A DNA stretch of 64,000 bases from an uncultured Chlorobiaceae bacterium (GTDB taxonomy: Bacteria; Bacteroidota; Chlorobiia; Chlorobiales; Chlorobiaceae), in the NCBI GenBank assembly GCA_903839405.1, contig CAIMCD010000027.1:1-64000 (forward strand). The letters run 5' to 3'. The notes beneath the pieces are model-generated. The model saw only the letters and a program-made list of their open reading frames with translations, was not told the origin of the DNA and did no database searches. Made by a program: the position numbers and the translations under genes. This document shows, in pieces, positions 9,431 to 17,727 of the stretch. Positions within the stretch are counted from its first letter, which is position 1. Every line of letters begins with the position of its first letter.

Positions 9431-10630
9431 ATGACAACGAATCATAACGTTGATATCAATCGTCTTAACGCATTCGCCGAAAAAATGGTGCAGGAGAAAA
9501 AGAGTGCGGTCGGCTTCCCTTGCAACCAAAACGTCAAACTGGCCGATTTCTATCACTGGTATGCCGTTTCAGGACTGGCAGATGTGGCCATGAACAATGT
9601 GGGTGATCCCCGTAAGCCGAGCCTCTATTCGCTGAACACCCACGAATTTGAAAACGAGGTTATTGATTTTTTTGCGCCGTTATACGGTTTTTCACCCGAA
9701 GAGGCCTGGGGCATTGTAACTAATGGCGGCACAGATGGTAACAACCACGGTATTTATTTCGGCGTCCATGTTCTCGGCTCACAGAGCGACATCAAGCCGG
9801 TGCTCTACGTTTCAGAGGAGGCTCACTTCTCGATCAAGCGCCTCAGCGACCTGCAGGCTCTGGAGATGCGCCAGATACCCGCTAACGTCAAGGGTGAAAT
9901 TGAGGTGCAAGCGCTTGAAGGTGCACTCGACACCACTCGTCCGGCCTTGATTGTTATTGCGGTCGGCACAACCTTCAAGGGAGGCATCGACAATCAGGAT
10001 GCAATTGAGGAGCTGCTCAGAAGGAAACGGCCGGTCGCGCTCTACCGTCATGTTGACGCCGCGCTTTTTGGGGGCTACCTCCCTTTTACCGAGCATGCCG
10101 ATCTGGTCAGTCACCGGGCTCGCCATTATGATTCCATCGCGGTCAGTGGGCACAAATTTTTTGGTTTCGACGAGCCATTGGGCCTCTTCCTCACGACAAA
10201 CGAAATCCTTGCCCGGCAAAACCCGCTTCGGGTCTCCTACCTGAACGCGGCGGTTCCTACCATCACTTGTTCGCGTTCCGCGCTCGCTCCACTGAAGTTC
10301 TGGTGGCAGATCCACAAAACCGGAGTAGAAGGGTACCGGCGCCAGGCTGAGTTGATTCTGAAGAATGCGGCATACCTGAAAGAGCGGCTTGACGAGATCA
10401 ACTATCCGGCCTGGAAGAACGATATTTCAAATACCGTCTATTTTCAGCGACCCGGGGAGTGGGTCATGAAGAAGTGGAGCCTTGCTCCCTACGAGGATGA
10501 GCGCCTTGGCGGCAAGCTGGCGCACGACATTGTTATGCGCCATGAAGGAATGCACATGATCGATCATTTTATTGACGATCTGTTGCTGGACCGGAGCGGT
10601 GAAACTCCAGAGGGTGATCCCTTCCTTTAA
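9431..10630 (+). CDS. hdc: PLP-dependent histidine decarboxylase-like enzyme
   Basis: 399 aa; SLYSLNTHEFENEVIDFFAPLYG, WGIVTNGGTDGNNHGIYFG, YRHVDAALFGGYLPF, DSIAVSGHKFFGFDEPLG (PLP Lys) match PLP histidine decarboxylases. Confidence 0.85.
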   Translation: MTTNHNVDINRLNAFAEKMVQEKKSAVGFPCNQNVKLADFYHWYAVSGLADVAMNNVGDPRKPSLYSLNTHEFENEVIDFFAPLYGFSPEEAWGIVTNGGTDGNNHGIYFGVHVLGSQSDIKPVLYVSEEAHFSIKRLSDLQALEMRQIPANVKGEIEVQALEGALDTTRPALIVIAVGTTFKGGIDNQDAIEELLRRKRPVALYRHVDAALFGGYLPFTEHADLVSHRARHYDSIAVSGHKFFGFDEPLGLFLTTNEILARQNPLRVSYLNAAVPTITCSRSALAPLKFWWQIHKTGVEGYRRQAELILKNAAYLKERLDEINYPAWKNDISNTVYFQRPGEWVMKKWSLAPYEDERLGGKLAHDIVMRHEGMHMIDHFIDDLLLDRSGETPEGDPFL

Positions 10631-10729
10631 TAAATTTAACCGTAAAAGGTTGAGAGGGCTAACTGCTTCCGAATTTTGCTGCAAAAGCTCTTATTGTGCT
10701 TGCTCTTGATCGTTCACTCAGAGCCGATC

Positions 10730-10940
10730 TCTTGAAGGTAAGCCGATGATCCGGTTAAGCGGGGGCGCGAAGCAGTAGAAGCAATCGGGTAAAGTCAGCT
10801 TCGCACCCCACCGCTTGAACAGGTTGCCAAGCTAGACCCGGGTTGCTAAAGAGATCCGCAACGGACGATGTGGCACAGAGTTTGGCTATGGTCATACCAG
10901 CAGGCGAGATCTGCTGACCAAAGCCGGAAGGTAACTTAAC
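10730..10940 (+). pseudogene. Possible transposase remnant (interrupted reading frame)
   Basis: Plus-frame RVAKEIRNGRCGTEFGYGHTSRRDLLTKAGR* with stops just upstream resembles a transposase fragment; eye-based only. Confidence 0.2.
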
Positions 10941-11369
10941 CTAGTCATTCACCAACACTTCATATTCAGCCACTTTGACTTCTTTACCGCCATAAGGGAT
11001 GTTCGCTGCTCCAAACGCCAGGCGTACTTTTCCCGGATGAATACCGCCCTGATATGTCGCCCGTGCCACGAACAACGGCTCTCCATTGGCTTCAAAGCCT
11101 GCGACCACTGCACCATCCGGAACCCGGCCTCCGGATGCCTTTACCCAACGCACTTCCCCTAGCAGCACCTCATAGTCGGCCACCTTTACTTCTGCACCGC
11201 CATAAGGGATGTTCGCTGCTCCAAACGCCAGGCGTACTTTTCCCGGATGAATACCGCCCTGATATGCCGCCCGCGCCACGAACAACGGCTCTCCATTGGC
11301 TTCAAAGCCTGCGACTGCTGCACCATCCGGAACCCGGCCTCCGGATGCCTTTTTCCATGTGTAAGCCAT
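10941..11369 (-). CDS. Two-repeat DM9 (DUF3421) domain protein
   Basis: 142 aa; two near-identical 70-aa units WxKASGGRVPDGAxVAGFEANGEPLFVARAxYQGGIHPGKVRLAFGAANIPYGGxEVKVAxYEVL match the DM9 pattern. Confidence 0.85.
   Translation of the reverse strand: MAYTWKKASGGRVPDGAAVAGFEANGEPLFVARAAYQGGIHPGKVRLAFGAANIPYGGAEVKVADYEVLLGEVRWVKASGGRVPDGAVVAGFEANGEPLFVARATYQGGIHPGKVRLAFGAANIPYGGKEVKVAEYEVLVND
10991..11369. repeat. Near-identical 210-bp tandem duplication inside the DM9 gene
   Basis: 'cataagggatgttcgctgctccaaacgccaggcgtacttttcccggatgaataccgccctgatatg' occurs at 10991 and 11201 with few differences. Confidence 0.9.
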
Positions 11370-11599
11370 AATTGTTCTCCTTATTTGAAGTTATAGATAA
11401 TCTCAAGGAATCAGGATTTTTACAACGGTCAAAATATAGTGAAAAGTGTGTTGGTCTTGTGTATTTATCATAATAAATAAGAATAAGTAAGGTGTTATGT
11501 GTATCACAAAGCACTCGTTTATTGTAAGTGACCTCCTCTTGCGATAGTTTTTTTCCGAAAAGGTGGCCCGACGGAACACCCCGGACGATGACGTGTTGA

Positions 11600-11857
11600 G
11601 CGTAGCTTCGTGCATCAGTTGGCGTTTCAGACCTGTTTCTGACCCTCAACAATATGCAGACCGTGGGCAATAACCGCTGGTTTACGGCTGGTGATAACCG
11701 ATTCAATCCCGAGAACCTTGTCATCGACTCGCGCGAAGGCAACTTTATAGCGATCATCGAGAAATCGACGTATAACATTGTCTGGCGACTCGGGCTGCGT
11801 TCTGAAAAAGCCGTAACCGAGCCGGACCTCAGCAATTTCCGTGTGCCGACCACGTAA
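11600..11857 (+). pseudogene. Aryl-sulfate sulfotransferase-like fragment
   Basis: Open frame VSDLFLTLNNMQTVGNNRWFTAGDNRFNPENLVIDSREGNFIAIIEKSTYNIVWRLG resembles the internal segment of ASST-family proteins; flanks absent. Confidence 0.5.
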
Positions 11858-12230
11858 CGATGGTTGGAAGGGAGCGGGTCAGGGTTGGAAAAGCATCTCC
11901 AGCGGAATCTTGTCGGCCTGAAAATTCAGGATCGATCTTTCGGATATGCATTATATTTTATACCTTGAAATCAAGGCAGTCGAACAGATGTGTATCCGCT
12001 AACCCCGCAAAGCACCATATGAACCCTCGAATGCCTGACACAATCACATCTCTTTGTAAACGACCGAGTCGTACATTCGCCCTCTTCCACTTCTTGAGAT
12101 GAACCGAGGGGAATCGCCGCTTGCATGAGCTGGCTATCATCCCTCGAAATATGAAGAGCTATATCCGGCAATACGATCAAGAACAACAACCTAATTCCTT
12201 ACCGCTCCCTAACCCTAAATGGATGGAGAA

Positions 12231-13778
12231 ATGGACATCAACAAGGTAATCGTGACCAATGCAAAAGCACTCATTGCGAAGTACGGCAAGGGTGGATATG
12301 GGCAGATCGGCACAGCGCTGAAACTGCTGATTGACGCCGATGCTAAACGCGGGTTGGTCAGTAAGGTGATCGAAGTCGATTCCAAGAGCGCCATGTCGCC
12401 CTATGGAGCACCGGTGGCCACCGCCACTAATTCGCGCGCAGCGAAGGCTGCAATTGATGCGATCTGCGCCAAGGAAAAACCGGAGTACCTCTTGATTTTG
12501 GGTGCCAATGATGTGGTTCCGCTTGTGCCGCTGAAAAACCCTCTCTATTCGCCCGACGAAGACTCGGATAAAACGGTTCCCAGCGATCTGCCCTATGCAT
12601 CGGAAGCGCCGTACAGCACCGACATCAATGCGTTTATCGGCCCGACCCGGGTCGTAGGTCGAATCCCTGACCTGGTTGGCGCCAAGTCGCCCGAGTATGT
12701 GATCAAGCTCATCACCGCTGCGGCAAACTACAAGACTTTGAGCGCAGCCGACTATAAAAAATACTTTGGCATATCCGCACAGATATGGCAGAAGTCGACC
12801 GCGTTGAGCCTAAGCAACCTTTTCGGCAACGCGACGACCATGAATACGGTGCCGCCTTCAGGCCCCTCCTGGAGCGCTACGCAACTTGCGCCTCGAATGC
12901 ATTTCATCAACTGCCATGGCGCGCACCTCACTTCCGAGTATTATGGTCAGCCTGAAAGTGGCGCGAATCAATACCCCATTGCACACTCGGCCGCGTTATT
13001 GCCGAAGAAAATCGTGCCCGGCACCATACTTGCTGCCGAGTGTTGTTATGGTGCCGAGCTGTTCGATCCATCGCGCAACAACGGCCAGGCCGGTATCGCC
13101 TACACCTACCTTGGCGAAGGCGCCTATGGCGTATTCGGCAGCACCACCATCGCCTATGGGCCATCGGAAGGCAATGGCTCGGCCGATCTGATCTGCCAGT
13201 ACTTCCTGCATTCCGTTATGCATGGCTCATCGATGGGACGTGCGGCACTGGAAGCCCGCCATCAGTTTGCCGGCCAGTTCTCCCATCTTGACCCGACCGA
13301 TATGAAGACCCTTGCGCAATTTTACCTGCTCGGTGACCCCTCCATCCATGCGGTTGCTGCCGTGCCGCACGCCCTCAATGCGACCAAGGTTTTTAAGGAT
13401 GCATTTGCCAAGAGCGGTAGCACAGGGACCCGGGCGTTGCGACGCGAACGTCTGCAACGCGTGGGGAGTGCGCTGAAGCGGGATCTTCCGAGAACCGTGC
13501 CCGCCAGCAAGGAGAGCACAGCGACCCAGCAGGTGACGAAGGTGCTCGCCGATGCCGCAACGGAATCCGGTCTGGGTCTCTCCACCAATATGCATTTCAC
13601 CGTCCGACATCGTAGTCGTGCAAAGAGGGAGGAACCAGAGCGAAGCATACACGTGCTCATGGCTGCCGGTCACGGTGGAGATGCGGCAGAGGATACGCCG
13701 GGTCATCACGTGGTTGCCATCATTGCTACTACCGAGGATGGTAAACTCATACATCTTCGTCGGCTGCACAGCCGCTGA
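12231..13778 (+). CDS. Caspase-like (clan CD, C25/gingipain-like) cysteine peptidase
   Basis: ORF 12219-13778; GGAG ahead of ATG at 12231. Predicted dyad in RMHFINCHGAHLTSEYY (His codon 12915) and GTILAAECCYGAELFDPS (Cys codons 13041/13044), followed by GDPSIH; no signal peptide. Confidence 0.75.
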   Translation: MDINKVIVTNAKALIAKYGKGGYGQIGTALKLLIDADAKRGLVSKVIEVDSKSAMSPYGAPVATATNSRAAKAAIDAICAKEKPEYLLILGANDVVPLVPLKNPLYSPDEDSDKTVPSDLPYASEAPYSTDINAFIGPTRVVGRIPDLVGAKSPEYVIKLITAAANYKTLSAADYKKYFGISAQIWQKSTALSLSNLFGNATTMNTVPPSGPSWSATQLAPRMHFINCHGAHLTSEYYGQPESGANQYPIAHSAALLPKKIVPGTILAAECCYGAELFDPSRNNGQAGIAYTYLGEGAYGVFGSTTIAYGPSEGNGSADLICQYFLHSVMHGSSMGRAALEARHQFAGQFSHLDPTDMKTLAQFYLLGDPSIHAVAAVPHALNATKVFKDAFAKSGSTGTRALRRERLQRVGSALKRDLPRTVPASKESTATQQVTKVLADAATESGLGLSTNMHFTVRHRSRAKREEPERSIHVLMAAGHGGDAAEDTPGHHVVAIIATTEDGKLIHLRRLHSR

Positions 13779-13789
13779 TGAGCTGAACC

Positions 13790-14017
13790 ATGGAGTGGCA
13801 CGGCACCGTCATCTTCAAGCTCTTGCGACAGGGTACCAAGAGTGAGCACCGCGCCGTAGTGCTTTCCGCCGCGCGTGGCGATTACAAACTGCGTCGCACA
13901 GGCGGCAATCCGTTTGTTGATGAAACGCTGGAAAAGCTGGTTGGCAAGCGCATCCGCTGCACGGGAACGCTGGATGGCGATGAGATATTCATGGATGAGT
14001 GGAGCGTGGAGGAGTAG
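13790..14017 (+). CDS. Small uncharacterised protein next to the caspase-like protease
   Basis: 75 aa, 11 bp after the protease stop: MEWHGTVIFKLLRQGTKSEHRAVVLSAARGDYKLRRTGGNPFVDETLEKLVGKRIRCTGTLDGDEIFMDEWSVEE; predicted beta-rich small barrel. Confidence 0.7.
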   Translation: MEWHGTVIFKLLRQGTKSEHRAVVLSAARGDYKLRRTGGNPFVDETLEKLVGKRIRCTGTLDGDEIFMDEWSVEE

Positions 14018-14049
14018 CGCCCATGAGCCTGATGATCTGGTAAAAAACA

Positions 14050-14077
14050 TAAAGCCCGCGTGTTGCGGGCTTTTCTG
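14050..14077 (+). terminator. Rho-independent terminator after the protease/small protein pair
   Basis: aaagcccgcgtgttgcgggctttt hairpin with T run. Confidence 0.8.
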
Positions 14078-14103
14078 CTATCTGGCTCTGAGGTCAGATG
14101 TGT

Positions 14104-14191
<88 letters not shown>

Positions 14192-14578
14192 GTATATTTT
14201 ACCACAACTTAACCCATATCTTGAGCTGCTCTTGACAGGCAGCAGCCTCGGACGCTGAATTATCGGCAGTGAATTTAAAAAAATCCCCTGTATTTCCCCG
14301 AGATTTTATCTTGCAGGCCTGATTTCTGGTAGCTTTTTATAATTACTTAGAGTAGAGGTGTAACGTTACACTCACTTCTCAACCGCTATCGCTGAACCGC
14401 AATCATCCGTTGCTTTCAGGTTTCTCTCCGAGAACGAGAATGATCAGCCGTTCTTTTTCGTTCTCATGTTACAATCGTACTTGCGCTTTCCGTTGTAACC
14501 TTGCTTTGCCGAAACAGTGTTTTCAATGAGCGGGGCGTCGGTGCAAATTTCTCTCATCTCTACTTGGAGCTATCAATC

Positions 14579-15397
14579 ATGTTCCAACACTTTCCTTTCT
14601 TGCTGAAGTTGGCCGTTCAGAGCCAGCCGCATCTCAAAAACTGGATGGCACTTCTCTTTGGCACCTTCCGGGAGTTTCGCGGCAAACCCATTCCCGAAGC
14701 GCCGCTCCTGAAGTTTCGAAGTGGCCTTGAAATCTCTCTGGTGCCGGGCGGGTACGGGGGATTCTATCTGCTTTTTCCGGAGATATTTGTGGATAACTGC
14801 TATGAGCCGACGCCCGATTTTGTTGTCCAGCCGGGGTGGCGGGTTGTGGACATCGGCGCCAACATGGGCTTCTATTCGTGCAAGGCGGGCACGGCGGCAA
14901 AGAGTGTGCAACTGATCTCGGTTGAACCGGTGGGCGGATACTACGAAAAACTGAAGGAGAACCTTGCCCGCAACCATATTGAGCGGGGGATTGCGCTCCA
15001 TGCGGCAGCGGTAGGTGTGCCGACCGGGAGTATTTCCATAACCTCGTGGTTCACGCCGTCGGGCGAGCAAAAGGTGTTGATGAGTCCGCCCCCTGCGGGT
15101 TCGCGGACATTGACCGAAAACGTTCGGGCGATGACGCTTGAGGAGATTTTTGCGGCGGGAAAGATGGAGCGGTGTGACCTCATGAAGATGGATATTGAGG
15201 GTGCGGAGTTTCCGATTTTTGAGGCAACGCCGCCGGAAGTGTGGCAGAGGATTGATCGCATCGTAATGGAAACCCATGAAGATGGAACCCGCTCACAACA
15301 GCTTCTGGTTGATACGCTTACCAAGCAGGGGTTCCAGGTGAAGACGCAGCCGATGTTCCTCTATGCCATTCGCTCGGCGCTTATCTCCAAACCGTAA
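14579..15397 (+). CDS. FkbM-family SAM-dependent methyltransferase
   Basis: PGWRVVDIGANMGFYSCKAG motif I; LMKMDIEGAEFPIFEATPPEVWQRIDRIVMETHE is typical of FkbM. Likely start MFQHF. Confidence 0.9.
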   Translation: MFQHFPFLLKLAVQSQPHLKNWMALLFGTFREFRGKPIPEAPLLKFRSGLEISLVPGGYGGFYLLFPEIFVDNCYEPTPDFVVQPGWRVVDIGANMGFYSCKAGTAAKSVQLISVEPVGGYYEKLKENLARNHIERGIALHAAAVGVPTGSISITSWFTPSGEQKVLMSPPPAGSRTLTENVRAMTLEEIFAAGKMERCDLMKMDIEGAEFPIFEATPPEVWQRIDRIVMETHEDGTRSQQLLVDTLTKQGFQVKTQPMFLYAIRSALISKP

Positions 15398-15553
15398 GTG
15401 AACGGACGGAGGGGAGTTGCCGATGAATGGTTCGTCTCTCTGTGGTGGTTCGTCTCTCTGTGGATTTTTCGGAGGGTATTTCAGGCGGAGAAAAAAAATC
15501 TGAAATGCAAAAAGCCTCCGGTTTGGAGGCTTTGCGTGCTTGTTTGAAGCTTT

Positions 15554-15627
<74 letters not shown>

Positions 15628-15923
15628 TTATTGATGGCACCAATATAAGGATAATTTTTTTCTGTGCAACAATGGAATTGATTTTTCTTCGCAATCTTTT
15701 TTTAAAGCAGCAGTTAACGTTTTTTTTCGCTTGGCTCAACCGGCCAATAACGCCTATCCTGCTCGTTCTGAAACCTTCCCGCCTCTCGCACCATCTGTTT
15801 TTCATGCGCTTCTGCATAACATAATACACTATTGACACTTGCGGTCATCATAACTCTTACGTACATTATATCGTAAGTATGAGGTCTCTTATGTGAGTTC
15901 CTATTCAAAAATCTGCGGATTAG

Positions 15924-16286
15924 GTGGATCAATCTAATTATTGTTGGAGTTTATGGAGGTACGTTTATGATCGCTCGTACGATAGCAATGATTTTTCCAA
16001 AGAGTATGCGTTTAAAGCAGATAAGTTTTCGAACCCGATGGTACTCTGCTTCGATGAGAAGACTGGAAGTGTTTCCGGTGATGATACGCATTTAGAACGT
16101 TTTGGAGCGTCAACTCTGGCGGGATGGGCAACGAACAATGGTATTGAACTCTTTGAGGTGTATCAAATCGACCGAATTAACGGGAAGGTTTTGTTCACGA
16201 AAACCCGAATTGGTTCGAGTACGGTTCTTCCAGGTGCTCCAGATGTTGTCGGGGCTTTCGTAGGTAAAGCCGTAAGGATGCGGTAA
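15924..16286 (+). CDS. Hypothetical protein
   Basis: 120-aa ORF without strong overlap; no recognised family. Confidence 0.5.
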   Translation: MDQSNYCWSLWRYVYDRSYDSNDFSKEYAFKADKFSNPMVLCFDEKTGSVSGDDTHLERFGASTLAGWATNNGIELFEVYQIDRINGKVLFTKTRIGSSTVLPGAPDVVGAFVGKAVRMR

Positions 16287-16371
16287 TAAAACCCAACAAG
16301 TCGCTATTTACATGCCCGCTAGCGCCGCCTCCGCCGCGCCAGTGACTTCTACGTTACTGGGTTCACATCCG

Positions 16372-17571
16372 TTACAGTTTGAGTTCCCGGATGATGGTCT
16401 CCATGTCTTTGTCGCCACGGCCTGAAAGATTGACGATCAGAATCTTTTCCCTCTCCATATCAGGAGCGGTTGCAATGGCGTAGTGGATGGCATGGGCCGA
16501 TTCGAGGGCGCAGATAATGCCTTCGGTTTCGGCAAGCAGTTTCAGGGCCGAGAGTGCTTCGGTGTCGGTGGCAGAGGTGTAGGTAACGAGGCCGAGCTTT
16601 TGCAGATAGCAGTGTTCCGGCCCTACACCGGGATAATCCAGACCGGCCGAGATGGAGTGAGCCTCCTCAACCTGGCCGTCTTCATTTTGCAACAGTTTGG
16701 TCAGGGCTCCGTGCAGCACGCCGGGCGTGCCTTTGGTGAGGGAGGCGGCGTGACGTCCATCAAGCCCTTCGCCCGCCGCTTCCACGCCAACAAGGCGAAC
16801 CTCTGCGGCATCCTGCAAAAATTCGTAAAACATGCCGACCGCGTTGCTTCCACCTCCCACACATGCGGTGATCACGTCCGGCAAGCGGCCGGCCTGCTCA
16901 ATAATCTGCGAACGGGTTTCACGGCCAATGATTGCCTGAAAATCGCGCACCATCATCGGATAGGGGTGCATCCCCACCACGGAACCGATAATGTAAAAGG
17001 TCTCTTCCGGATTATTCATCCAGTCGCGAATCGCCTCACTCGTGGCATCCTTCAGGGTTTTTGAGCCGCTGCTGACCGGGCGAACCTCTGCGCCGAGCAG
17101 CTTCATGCGCGCAACGTTCGGTGCCTGGCGCCGGATATCCTCCTCGCCCATATAGACAATACACTCAAGGTCAAAGAGGGCGCAGACGGTTGCGGTGGCT
17201 ACGCCGTGCTGGCCGGCGCCAGTTTCAGCAATTACCCGTTTTTTGCCCATCCGGCGGGCAAGCAGAACCTGGCCGAGGGCGTTGTTGATTTTATGCGCTC
17301 CAGTGTGGCAGAGATCTTCCCGTTTCAGGTAGATCTGTGCTCCCCCAAGCGTCTTGCTGAGCCGTTCAGCATGGTAGAGCGGCGTCGGGCGGCCGACATA
17401 ATCCTTCAAAAGATGGTGCAGTTCGGTGTGAAATGCCGGGTCATTTTTTGCCTTCAGGTACTCCGACTCAAGATCGGCGGCATTTTTGATAAGGGTTTCA
17501 GGGATGAATTTGCCGCCGAAACAGCCAAAATGTCCGGTAGTATCGGGTGCGGAGTAAGCAAACGTCGACAT
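16372..17571 (-). CDS. trpB: Tryptophan synthase beta subunit
   Basis: 399 aa; [49 protein letters not shown]. Confidence 0.97.
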   Translation of the reverse strand: MSTFAYSAPDTTGHFGCFGGKFIPETLIKNAADLESEYLKAKNDPAFHTELHHLLKDYVGRPTPLYHAERLSKTLGGAQIYLKREDLCHTGAHKINNALGQVLLARRMGKKRVIAETGAGQHGVATATVCALFDLECIVYMGEEDIRRQAPNVARMKLLGAEVRPVSSGSKTLKDATSEAIRDWMNNPEETFYIIGSVVGMHPYPMMVRDFQAIIGRETRSQIIEQAGRLPDVITACVGGGSNAVGMFYEFLQDAAEVRLVGVEAAGEGLDGRHAASLTKGTPGVLHGALTKLLQNEDGQVEEAHSISAGLDYPGVGPEHCYLQKLGLVTYTSATDTEALSALKLLAETEGIICALESAHAIHYAIATAPDMEREKILIVNLSGRGDKDMETIIRELKL

Positions 17572-17727
17572 GAAATAACAAAAAGTTTAAATGGGTGGTT
17601 ACCGGGAGAGTGCACCCTGGCCAGCAAAAGCGGCCCTGAGGGAAAAACAGCAATCACGGCATGAATAAAATAATATATTTAAACTTTTATCAGCGAAGAT
17701 CACAATAGTGAAGCCGGGCAATTCAGC

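Noticed and set aside
11302-11853. 183-aa minus-strand ORF upstream of the DM9 gene
   Set aside because: Overlaps the DM9 coding region in another frame and the ASST-like fragment; composition is not protein-like.
16287-16375. Possible integron attC-like site after the 120-aa hypothetical ORF (acccaacaag ... ttactgggttcac)
   Set aside because: One end fits RYYYAAC but the other does not give a matching GTTRRRY core, and no integrase or second cassette is visible.
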